NCBI RefSeq assembly: GCF_023856365.1
Contig: NC_064539.1
Span: 25,695,493 to 25,759,492 of the forward strand
From: Brienomyrus brachyistius
Taxonomy: Eukaryota; Chordata; Actinopteri; Osteoglossiformes; Mormyridae
DNA length: 64,000 nt
Direction: 5' to 3'
Shown here in pieces: positions 55,387 through 64,000 of this stretch (position 1 is the first letter of the stretch; every line of letters starts with the position of its first letter). Under the pieces are notes generated by a model. The model was not told where the DNA came from. It saw only the letters and a program-made list of their open reading frames with translations, and made no database searches. The position numbers and the translations under genes were made by a program.

Positions 55387-56357
55387 GACCACGCTGGTAT
55401 ATAGAGAACTTTTAAAAGAACCACTTTGAAATACACGATTCTCTGCGTCTTGCTGCTGCAATGGTTAGTTACTCTGAGCGGACAGGGGGTGGAGGGGTGG
55501 GGGCAGCGTCTCCACCCACCACAGCCCCCCCCCCCCCCCTTTTATTCGGCTTGGACAGCATGCAAAGCAAGTTCCAACACTTAAAATAAATAAATAAATA
55601 AAAATAAGAACATATGGTGGCTCTTGTGGTTTTTGGTCACTCTGGGTCACTGTGTTTCAGAAGTAAGTTGATTAAGTAAACAGAAAGTGGCAGCGCTCTG
55701 AAACGATCAGTGTAACCACAGTCGGCTGGAAGAGGAGGACACAGCCTTGGTCCATGATTCATAACGAATTATCTCATCGTTTATTTTTCATTTGTGAGTG
55801 AAGGGAGAACATAACGGGTCAGGCATCAAAGCCATAACCCTGGAAGTGTGGTCAGGGTGCTACCATTTGACCCCTTAAATTTCTAGTCGTGCATATTTGG
55901 AAATAAGCACATATATACAGTATTAGAGACCTTTCTCAAGATTCATCCGCCTGCAGGTTTCTCGGGTTTAACAATGCTGTACCAGTACATACCGTTGATG
56001 CAAATTCCTGTTTTCTTAATCTGAAGCACTGATTATGGATTTCTGATCACTTACAAATTGTGTACAATAGTATCTATTTAGTTTCTCTTCTTTCCATGTA
56101 TGTGCTGTAGGTTAGGATTCTGTGCATGTGATTAGAAAGCCACTGCTTCACGTCCCCAGGTCGAGTGATTGCAGCATTGGACCCTTGGGTAAGGCCCTTT
56201 CCTCCTGGGACTGCTCGACCCTGCATCTTCAGTTGCATGTCACTCTGGATAAAAGCATCTGCAAACTAAATTGAAATATCTGTAATAGTATTAACACTGC
56301 GGCAAGACAAAGTGGCAGTGCAATATCTTCCAGCCGGTGAGTAATCCTTCTGAGACA

Positions 56358-56672
56358 ATGAGCCAGGCTTGATTTCAGGTTTGAGCCAGGCTTGATTTTA
56401 GGCTTGAGCCAGGCTTGATTTTAGGCTTGAGTCAGGCTTGATTTTAGGCTTGAGTCAGGCTTGATTTTAGGCTTGAGTCAGGCTTGATTTCAGGCTTGAG
56501 ACAGACTTAATTTCAGGCTTGAGTCAGGCTTGATTTTAGGCTTGAGTCAGGCTTGATTTCAGGCTTGAGTCAGGCTTGATTTTAGGCTTGAGTCAGGCTT
56601 AATTTCAGGCTTGATTTCAGGTTTGAGCCAGGCTTAATTTCAGGCTTGAGTCAGGCTTGATTTTAGGCTTGC
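56358..56672. repeat. 23-bp minisatellite
   Basis: About 13 units of 'gagtcaggcttgattttagg' plus 'ctt', with c/t and a/g variants. Confidence 0.95.
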
Positions 56673-58065
56673 ATGCTGTTAAATGTGGCTGCCCAACATG
56701 AAGCTGATACCCCCCATGCTGCCACAGTACGGAGGATCCAGTGAACGGTCATTGAATGGTCTTTAAAAGCTTTCAATATGCGGTAAAATAAACATACTGA
56801 TGACATGGTCAATTCAGTGCTCTCTGAATATGTTTGTAAGCAATTTTTGATGCCAATAGATCCACAGGTGTATATGCATTACAGTTTTTCTCAGTTGCTT
56901 TAAACTAATTCTCAAATGAAGAAATTGCACATCACAAGCCACGTAACCATGTTTCTGCACTCGCTGCGATATGTGTCCAGATCAGCAGGAGTAACAAGAT
57001 AACCCACTGTGTGAAACAGGCCTTTTACTTTCCCACATAAACATACATAAAATACTGTGTACATGTTTAATGTAACATATATCTTCATTTTTGTCAAAGC
57101 TTCCAGATTTGTATGTATGTATTTGTATCTGGATGTATAGCATTGTAATTTTGGATGTCCTGAATAAAAACAAAAATCCACCTAACAAATGTTACTGTAT
57201 TCCTGTCTTGCAGAAAACAGCAATGTGGTAGAACCATGTAATGATTTCTAGAACATGAGTACATGTAGTTAACGCCACATAAAGTTGTGTACTACATCAG
57301 GAACCTCTACTTAAAATGAATGAGAACACTTCACTAGGCAAGGCATGATAAGACCAATTCAATTTGTTTATTTAATTCACTTGGAGTTTATTTTACCATA
57401 ATTTTTTTATTGAAAACGAGAGGTATGCTGTCAAAAGAAAGTTCCAGAAAGCCACACCAAGAATATTAAAACCAATCTTTTCATGGTAAGAAACAAATTG
57501 GATGATAAATTATTGTTTTGAGGGTATTTTATGGCTGATCAGCACTGACCCGTCTAACATAAAAGATAGGAACAGAAAGGTAACACAGGACAAAGGCTAG
57601 GCAATGATTCAGAGACTTCACATTTAGGTGGCATTGATTAAATGGATGACATGAATGAGAGGTTTTGGATGGATTTCTTTTTGCTGGCTATCCAAATTAT
57701 TGTGCTGCACTGCACACACTGGTCAGGGAAATGCACAGGCAGTTGAGAGAACCTCAAGACTGTTTAGAAAAACTCTCCAAAGCAACCAAGAAAAACTAAT
57801 AGCAAATGGCAGTTTGTGCAGCTTTTTCAACACTTTTTTCATGCTTCCAGTAATGATTGTGATGTTGATGCTAGTTGCAAATCAAAGTCGTTAATGTTTC
57901 CCTTAACTTAACTCTGATCTGTAACCTCCTGGATGTCCAGTTTTCCCAGTCATTGTACATTCTTCTGCTCCCCCTAGTGGTTATCTGGTAGTGAGTCTGC
58001 TTTTTTCTTCCGTTACCGTGGTTTTGTAAAATGCAGCTTACAATAAGCATTACATTCACTGGAAT

Positions 58066-58332
58066 ACATGGCAGATGGCATGGTGGTGCAGTGCTCAGCA
58101 CTGTCTCCCTCACACGTCTGTCTGGGCTCTCCGTGCGTGGAGTTCGCATGTTCTCCCAGTGTCCTTGTGGGGTTTTCTCCGGATACTCCAGATTACCCCC
58201 TTAGTCCGAAAACATACTACGGTGAATTGGGGTTACCAAGTTTCCCATAGGTGTGAATGGTCTGTGAGAATACCCTGCAGCTGGTTGAAACCTCATCCTT
58301 AGTTATTCCTTGGGTGGATAATGGGGTGGATG
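58066..58332 (+). mobile_element. Old SINE of the copy A/B family
   Basis: Begins 'ggcatggtggtgcagtgctc' and keeps 'tggagttcgcatgttctccc' and the later body, but is strongly diverged with a deletion. Confidence 0.7.
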
Positions 58333-58559
58333 TACTGTATTAGTCTTAAATGAGGGGTGGCTGGTGCTGTTAAATTGCTGTTTATGAAACATGATCAATT
58401 CATTATTGAGTTTATTTGATGTAATGGAATCTTTTGGGGGGCGTCCATTCGTTTTTATTTTATTTTTATTCTTAAAGTGGCTTGGAAAGATGAGATCTAT
58501 GCTGTTCTCCAAGGCCCCCTTGTGGTCCCAGCCAGGCTATGCAGGGTCCATGCAAAGGA

Positions 58560-58965
58560 GTGGTTAATAATTCAGCACCAACAGTGCTGAGCCTCTCTCC
58601 CACATACTGGCCCTAGGGTAGCAGCACTAGAGAGCACTGAGCAATGCAGTGATATGCAAACACACACAGAGCGAGGGAGCAGTAAAAGTCTACAGCTTTC
58701 ATCCGGACCCCTGTTTGTTTTCACCCCTTTCCCTTTATTTTTGCTTTTTTTTGTTGTTTTATTAAGAAGCAAACATTGCTACAGCCGGTCGCTACGACAA
58801 CAGTAAGATTTTTGTGCTCCCCGTTGCCTCGGCGACACTGGATTTTTCTATTTGTTTACCCGCTTGCCTGCTACTCTGCAGGAAGTGCTGGATTTGAGCG
58901 CCTTCCCTGCCTCCCTCGCTGGAAACATCTCCTCTCGCTTGTCTCCCCCCCAGCCCCAAGGAAGA
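58560..58965 (+). promoter_or_regulatory. lgi3: lgi3 upstream / 5' UTR region
   Basis: The sequence before the lgi3 ATG has no recognisable TATA box. At 58571-58589 a palindrome 'tcagcaccaacagtgctga' occurs, whose left half (with the preceding T, ttcagcacc) equals the left half of the REST/RE1 motif. The transcription start is not determined. Confidence 0.3.
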
Positions 58966-59180
58966 ATGTCTAGAGTTGGGCTCAGGAGGAGGCGACGGTG
59001 GTGTCGAGCGATCCCATGGACCCCGCTTGGCCTGCTGCTGTGCCTGGTGGGGGCCTCAGTGGCCCGGTGGGTCCCTAAAATACCCCACTGTCCCCCAACC
59101 TGCTCCTGCACCAAGGACAACGCCTTCTGTGTGGACACCAAGGCAATTCCCAAGAGCTTCCCGCAGGGCATCATCTCCCT
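58966..59180 (+). CDS. lgi3: LGI family member 3, exon 1 (signal peptide and LRRNT)
   Basis: Secreted neuronal LRR/EPTP protein; LGI proteins bind ADAM22/23 at synapses. Start ATG has A at -3. Residues 1-71: arginine-rich start, hydrophobic signal core about 19-33, then the N-terminal cysteine cap with C42, C46, C48 and C55 in 'CPPTCSCTKDNAFC'. 'CVDTKAIPKSFPQGIISL' resembles LGI3 (CVDSKAVP...) more than LGI1 or LGI2. Ends in phase 2 at donor 'gtgagt'. Confidence 0.92.
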
Positions 59181-59224
59181 GTGAGTGCGGCACCATGAAG
59201 CTCCCCATGCATCTGTCTGACTTC

Positions 59225-59580
59225 ACGTTCGTCTCTTTTTGTCCTCATGTCCATACTTTTATCTGTCTGTCTGTCCTCACATTCGTTTCTTTATCCTCAT
59301 GTCCATACTTATATCTGTCTATCCTCACATTCGTTTCTCTTTGTCCTCATGTCCATACTTTTATCTGTCCATCTGTCCTCACATTCGTTTCTTTGTCCTC
59401 ATGTCCATACTTATATCTGTCTGTCTGTCCTCACATTCGTTTCTTTGTCCTCATGACCATACTTATATTTGTCCCTCTGTCCTCACGGTTGTCTCTCTCT
59501 GTTGTCACGTCCATCCATAGTTATATCTGTCTGTCCTCATGTCCGTATCTTTATCCTCATGTCCAAACTTATATCTCTTC
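59225..59580 (+). repeat. ~52-bp tandem array
   Basis: Imperfect units containing 'ttgtcctcatgtccatactt' and 'tatctgtctgtctgtcctca', about seven copies, in lgi3 intron 1. Confidence 0.9.
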
Positions 59581-60306
59581 TTATATTCTCCAGTCCTTCT
59601 GTCTGTATGTTTTCACATTGTTTCTGGTCCTCTTCATGTATCTCTCTCTTTTTCTGCCTTTATGTCCTTCCCTTTTGTATATCATGACAGTTTGTTCAGT
59701 GTCTCTCTTTATCCAGTGGCCTGTCCTTCTCTGTCTTTCTTTACCATCTGTCTTGATTGTCTGTCTCAGGTCAGGTGGGGCTACCTGTCTCTTTTATTCA
59801 TTTGGGTATGCCTCAATTCTTCTCATGTTATTATAATATTTACAATAACTTCTTTTGTGTACTGAATGAATTATTAATAATTGGAAAGCTGAGTTATATA
59901 ATGAATTACTGCACCCCCTACACAGTGACCTAAATAGAAATGATTTTTAATATCTGGTATATAGCGAGCAACAGCTATACATGTACTGTTGTGATAGCTC
60001 TACCTTCACAATTCTGGCATTCCATATTCTCATTGCCTTTCTGAAAATGGTTATGTAGTTGACGTATGTGTGGGGGGTGGCTGGGGGGAGTTGAGGTGAG
60101 GTTATGTCCCACAATACGATAAAATCCTTTTATCCAAAATAATGGAAACTCAATTTTATAAAAATCTGCGAAACCAATAAAAAAATTTAAGTATCCAAAT
60201 GTCTTGTATTTTCCTTAGTTACTTGTGGTTAAGGTTAGGGCTGAGCAGGGGTTAAGGATGTCATTGTTGGGATTAGAGTTATGCCCATAGAAATAAATAG
60301 ACAGTC

Positions 60307-60346
60307 TGTGTGTGTGTGTGTGTGTGCGTGTGTGCGTGTGCGTGCT
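60307..60346 (+). repeat. (GT)n microsatellite
   Basis: GT run with a few GC interruptions. Confidence 0.9.
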
Positions 60347-61219
60347 ATTAAATGTATATGTGCAGTTCTGCTGGAGCATAATTTTTATTGACAAAAAGCT
60401 GAGTGGCTCTAGAATTTGTAGGACGTCTTTGGCATTGTGAGAAAGGTCAATAATGAAACTTTATTTATAAACAGCTTTCCTTGACCAAAATGCTTCACAT
60501 ATGCATAACAAAGGTCCTGGGTTAATTCTTCAGGGCCTTTGTATCTCAGTAGGTTATGAAGTACAGTTGATGCATTTTTGGTCACTTAAAACCATATACA
60601 AATATGGGACAATGAGCCTCCTGTTGCATTGCAGTGTCTCCTGCTGTCCATGTGTATTTGTATGGCTCTGCAGGTTAGGAATCCGTGCCAATGACTGAAA
60701 GGTCACTGGATCAAGCCGTGTATATGGTACAGTGATGGGTCTTTTAACAAAGACCTTAATCGCAGTTGTTCTAGTGCTGCTTGCTGGCCACCCCTGTGTT
60801 TTGTTCCCCAGACGTGATCTCAACTGTGTGTGTGTCTCAGTACACTGGGATAAACTATAATAGCGTTGATAGATCCTAAAACTATTGTATTGTAATTTAT
60901 TGTAAATTGACACACAATACAGATTTGCATTAATTATCATGTGATACAGAATGTAGATAAGTGGACTGACCATACAACGGAAAAAAGGCTTCTGAATTTT
61001 TGAGCTTTCGCTCTTTGCCAGGGGGGTCATGGTGTGACCTGTGGAGGCACCAAAGTCTAATCTGCAGTCACAGGAATTGTTTCTTATCACTGAAGGAAAA
61101 GCGTTAGAAGACAGGGGTTTGATAATGACTGGCTGAACAACAGTGGCATTGCTCAGTGTCACATGGGACAGCGATGGGCTTGTCAGCGTCCGCATCGTGT
61201 TCTTTTCTCGTTTCTGCAG

Positions 61220-61291
61220 CACCATGATAAACGTGGGTTTTACTGAGATCCCAGCGGGATCCTTCTCACACCTGCACCTGCTCCAGTTCCT
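61220..61291 (+). CDS. lgi3: lgi3 exon 2 (LRR 1)
   Basis: 72 nt. 'TMINVGFTEIPAGSFSHLHL' then LQFL is one leucine-rich repeat, phase 2 at both ends, the standard LGI exon pattern. Confidence 0.92.
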
Positions 61292-61514
61292 GTGAGTAAA
61301 ATCTGCACTCCTTTACGTCAGAGGAGCTCAGATCTACAAGTTATGAAAAAAAATATCATTATGCTTGTCAGCTGTCTCTCACTATCACTTATTTCGTAAC
61401 AATTTCTTCTATTGCAGTATTTTCTAATATTTATAAAAACGTTGCATTGAGAAACAGAACTGCAGACTGGGAGATAAATCAAACACTTGTCTCTTTAATA
61501 ATAAAATTGACACT

Positions 61515-61814
61515 TGTCACGCCCGGCTCGTCTGATCCTCGTGTGTGCCACGCCCCCCTGATTATCCACGTGTGCTTCCCCGATCGTACCCAGCTGTGTC
61601 TTGTTATTTTGATCTATTCTGTCTATTTGAGTCCATGTCTTGCCTGAGTCCTTCGTCCGTCATTGATGTTAGTCGATGTTCGAGCTACTGTTTTGTCCTG
61701 CCCATCCCGTACCTAATAAATCCCCAGTTTACCCCGTGCTTTGCCTGCCTGCTTGCTCTCTCGCCTGCCTGTGCGATCACCGCTTTACCAACGCGATCGC
61801 CACGGAACCTAACA
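61515..61814 (+). mobile_element. Solo LTR with 5-bp TSD
   Basis: Starts TGTCACGCCC, ends CCTAACA (TG...CA) and is flanked by the same 5 bp, ACACT, at 61510-61514 and 61815-61819. AATAAA lies at 61715-61720. Size 300 bp. No internal retrotransposon sequence, so a solo LTR, probably gypsy-type. It lies in lgi3 intron 2 in the sense direction. Confidence 0.85.
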
Positions 61815-62048
61815 ACACTTCATTGCCGTTTACAGAAGTATATAGGGATTTACCCCATATGAAGGTGAGGCAAATCATACCAGAGCACCTGGAGTAGTTT
61901 TTGGGGTTGAGGGTCTTGCTGTAGGAACCAACTGAGATATGCTGACTCTGCCAGGCATAGCATTCAAATCAGCAAACTTCCGATCACAGGCCGAAGCTGC
62001 AGAGCTGCTGTACAGTAAGTGTGACCCCCTCTCTTTGTGTCTCTGTAG

Positions 62049-62120
62049 GCTGCTGAACTCCAACACGTTCACTTTGATCGCCAATGACGCCTTCGCTGGC
62101 CTCACACACCTGCAGTACCT
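62049..62120 (+). CDS. lgi3: lgi3 exon 3 (LRR 2)
   Basis: 72 nt. 'LLNSNTFTLIANDAFAGLTH' then LQYL. Human LGI3 has LLNSNKFTLI at this point, supporting the assignment. Confidence 0.93.
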
Positions 62121-62187
62121 GTGAGTTCCACCCCAGCCTGTAACATGCAGCTCAGATCCAGACAGATCCGTTAAATAATACCCATAT

Positions 62188-62505
62188 GTCCATCCGTTTT
62201 CTGCAACTGCGTGTGCTGTGCCGGATGGCAGGGGGTCCAGAGCCGATCCCAGAGGCTACAGGCACTTAGCAGGGAACAACCCAGGATGGGGTGCCAACCT
62301 GTTGCCGGTCACATACACACACACCTATGGGCAATTTTGTAACTCCAATCAGCCTTCATGTTTTTGGCCTGTGGGGAGGAGACCAGAGAACCCAGAGAAA
62401 ACCCTACAACAACATGGGGAGAACATGAAAACTCTGGCGGAGACTAGAACCTCCAGAGTTCCAGAGGTGTGAGGCGAACCACTGCAGCACCGTGCTGCTG
62501 CGCTG
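62188..62505 (-). mobile_element. Old SINE of the copy A/B family
   Basis: Reverse complement carries the family's promoter block ('ccagaggtgtgaggcgaacc' and 'agcaccgtgctgctgcgc' on the + strand) and body. It is diverged, in lgi3 intron 3. A G-run at 62571-62589 follows. Confidence 0.7.
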
Positions 62506-63213
62506 AATAATGAAAGCAAGAAAACCCCCTAAAAGTGCTGGGGATTCAAAAAACCAATTTGCGGCTTCCTGGGGGGGGGGGGGGGGGGACACTGTTAAGG
62601 TGGCTTAAGCTCCCAGCTCCATAATAATACTTCATTAGTCACTTAGTCAGGTCCTGAAAACACAGTCACTCTGGATGCTGGACCTAAGGACGATACAAAA
62701 CACAAAGGCCCGGCCACTGTCATTACGCGCTTTTACACCAAAGTTCCAGCACTTGGTTCCGGTTTACAAGTCCCTCGGCTGTCTTGACCTGAAATTTTTG
62801 TAGCTCTCGGCCAGTTCTGTGTGTCACTTTCACACCACGCAGCGGAAACTGGGACCTTTATGCTAAATAAGCATGGGATATGCAAAAAGGTTAAATAAAA
62901 TCCAGAAGTATAATAATAAAAATTGCAACTAGGATAAAGAATTTAGACAAGCCACAGTGTCAGCAGCCCAAACGTAAGCGTGCTGCTTTGTTCATTCTGT
63001 TTCCTCCGCGCCGTGACGATCCAGTGGTGGATGGGCTAGTTTCCACAATCCAAGGTTATTTGTGTCCTTTTCTGTCTATTCAGAAGTGACCTTTACTAAA
63101 GCATGTCTGTGGTGCACCGGATGTTTTAAAATGGTTATGTGAATGTGGATCTTCATCTGGAAGCCTTTGCACGTGTCCTTTCTTGTTGGTCCCATCTGTT
63201 TTCTTCCATTCAG

Positions 63214-63285
63214 GTTCATAGAGAACAATGACATCCAAACCCTTTCCACACACACCTTCAGAGGACTCAAATCCCTCATTCACCT
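63214..63285 (+). CDS. lgi3: lgi3 exon 4 (LRR 3)
   Basis: 72 nt. 'FIENNDIQTLSTHTFRGLKS' then LIHL. The FIENNDI start equals that of LGI3. Confidence 0.93.
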
Positions 63286-63498
63286 GTGAGTGTCATTTTG
63301 ACTTTACGTTTGCTGTTGCCTGCCATCGTAATCACAGAGAGGCTCCTTTTTGCAGCCACACCTGTCTGTTGTGTAGTTATCATGTTAGGCATAGATTTAT
63401 ACATTGTGTCTGTTGGATAACTAGATGGAATTTGTCATAATCTGTGACACAACAGCTTGCTGCACATAGCTGAGCCCACAGCCTCTTTTTACTGGCAG

Positions 63499-63570
63499 GT
63501 CTCTGTCCAATAACAACCTTCGGGTTCTTCCTCGAGATCTCTTCAGGCACCTGGACATCCTGACAGACCT
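63499..63570 (+). CDS. lgi3: lgi3 exon 5 (LRR 4)
   Basis: 72 nt. 'SLSNNNLRVLPRDLFRHLDI' then LTDL, like LGI3 [20 protein letters not shown]. The gene continues past the window; the C-terminal cap and EPTP repeats are not present here. Confidence 0.93.
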
Positions 63571-64000
63571 GTGAGTACAAGACAGGCCTTATCTGAATTC
63601 TCTCAGCTTAGTACGACGTGGTAACAATTAGATATTTTCCAGAAGCAGTTCAGGTTAAGTAACTTGATTCAAGGGTTAAAAACAATGGCACAAAACTTTA
63701 AAATATGAAGCACACAGTTGCTGATCGGAGGTTTGGACCCCTTAGTGGTGCAGGTTGTCCACCTGAGTCTGGACCTACACGTATGAGATGTTTGGAGATG
63801 TAAGGAACTTAGTTAGCTGGTATAAAGTATTCAGACCTCTTCATCTGAACTTATATCATACCCCACGGCAGTATTATCCAACACGGTCCTCGGGGACCCC
63901 CAATGGTCCTCGTTTTTGTCCCCCCCCAGCTCCCTGCTAGACAGTCCACATTCAGGCAGGGAGCAAAAATGCGGACTGTCTGGGGGTGCCTGAGGACTGG
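63571..64000 (+). other. lgi3: Start of lgi3 intron 5
   Basis: From donor 'gtgagtac' to the window end. No exon seen; the end (about 63870-64000) resembles a fish repeat. Confidence 0.6.

Larger units (their letters stand above)
55387..58965. other. Intergenic region between fgfr1 and lgi3
   Basis: Holds a poly-C run at about 55527-55539, a SINE remnant at about 56105-56275 (with 'ctctggataaaagcatctgc'), the 23-bp array, an old SINE at 58066-58332, and the lgi3 upstream region. No further gene recognised. Confidence 0.6.
59181..61219 (+). other. lgi3: lgi3 intron 1
   Basis: Holds the degenerate ~52-bp T/C-rich array at 59225-59580, (GT)n at about 60307-60346, and a decayed SINE at about 60650-60890. 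A long ORF over the array is artefactual. Confidence 0.8.

Noticed and set aside
58976..59836. 286-aa + strand ORF downstream of the lgi3 start
   Set aside because: Different frame from lgi3; it runs into the T/C-rich tandem array of intron 1. Low-complexity artefact.

Overview
The window is nuclear DNA of a ray-finned (teleost) fish. It has intron-rich vertebrate genes, dense microsatellites, and a typical fish repeat load: several Tc1-like transposons, tRNA-like SINEs, Ty3/gypsy and LINE remnants, and hairpin MITEs. There is no prokaryotic gene organisation. I cannot name the species.

Two host genes are supported, both on the + strand. The first is a complete FGF receptor 1 gene (fgfr1; I cannot tell fgfr1a from fgfr1b). 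Its ATG is at 25838 and its stop at 54368-54370. I traced 18 coding exons by reading frame plus GT/AG boundaries. They encode signal peptide, Ig D1, acid box, Ig D2, Ig D3 with both alternative exons (IIIb 42785-42935, IIIc 45846-45990), transmembrane segment, split tyrosine kinase and a C-terminal tail. The spliced IIIc form sums to 2,472 nt (823 aa) and the IIIb form to 2,478 nt (825 aa), with phases compatible at every junction. A CpG-rich segment ending in a clean donor at 21250/21251 is a candidate non-coding first exon. The second gene is the 5' part of lgi3 (LGI-family secreted LRR/EPTP protein). It has a signal peptide and N-terminal cysteine cap exon (58966-59180) followed by four 72-nt LRR exons, and runs off the right edge.

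Layout: 1-5.6 kb, nested LINE/SINE and a Tc1-like element with recognisable ends; 5.63-8.77 kb, a G-rich ~35-bp minisatellite of roughly 90 units; 8.8-20.6 kb, upstream sequence with a decayed gypsy pol (14.8-15.85 kb) and a second Tc1-like relic (17.6-18.4 kb); 20.6-54.6 kb, fgfr1, whose introns hold a LINE, two young SINEs with intact target-site duplications, a third Tc1 relic between IIIb and IIIc, and several MITEs and minisatellites; 54.6-58.9 kb, intergenic with four tandem arrays or microsatellites; 58.97 kb to the end, lgi3, with a solo LTR in its second intron.

I found no convincing novel multi-gene system. The observations most worth checking are in fgfr1: a Ser-to-Leu change in the D2-D3 linker, an Ala-to-Val change in the D2 FGF-contact groove, a juxtamembrane exon end that cannot make the Val-Thr (VT+) isoform in the usual way, a stop/start overlap in the leader, an acidic insertion in D1, and a divergent C-terminal tail. 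The large G-rich minisatellite upstream is also notable. All boundaries were read by eye; no alignment or transcript was available.
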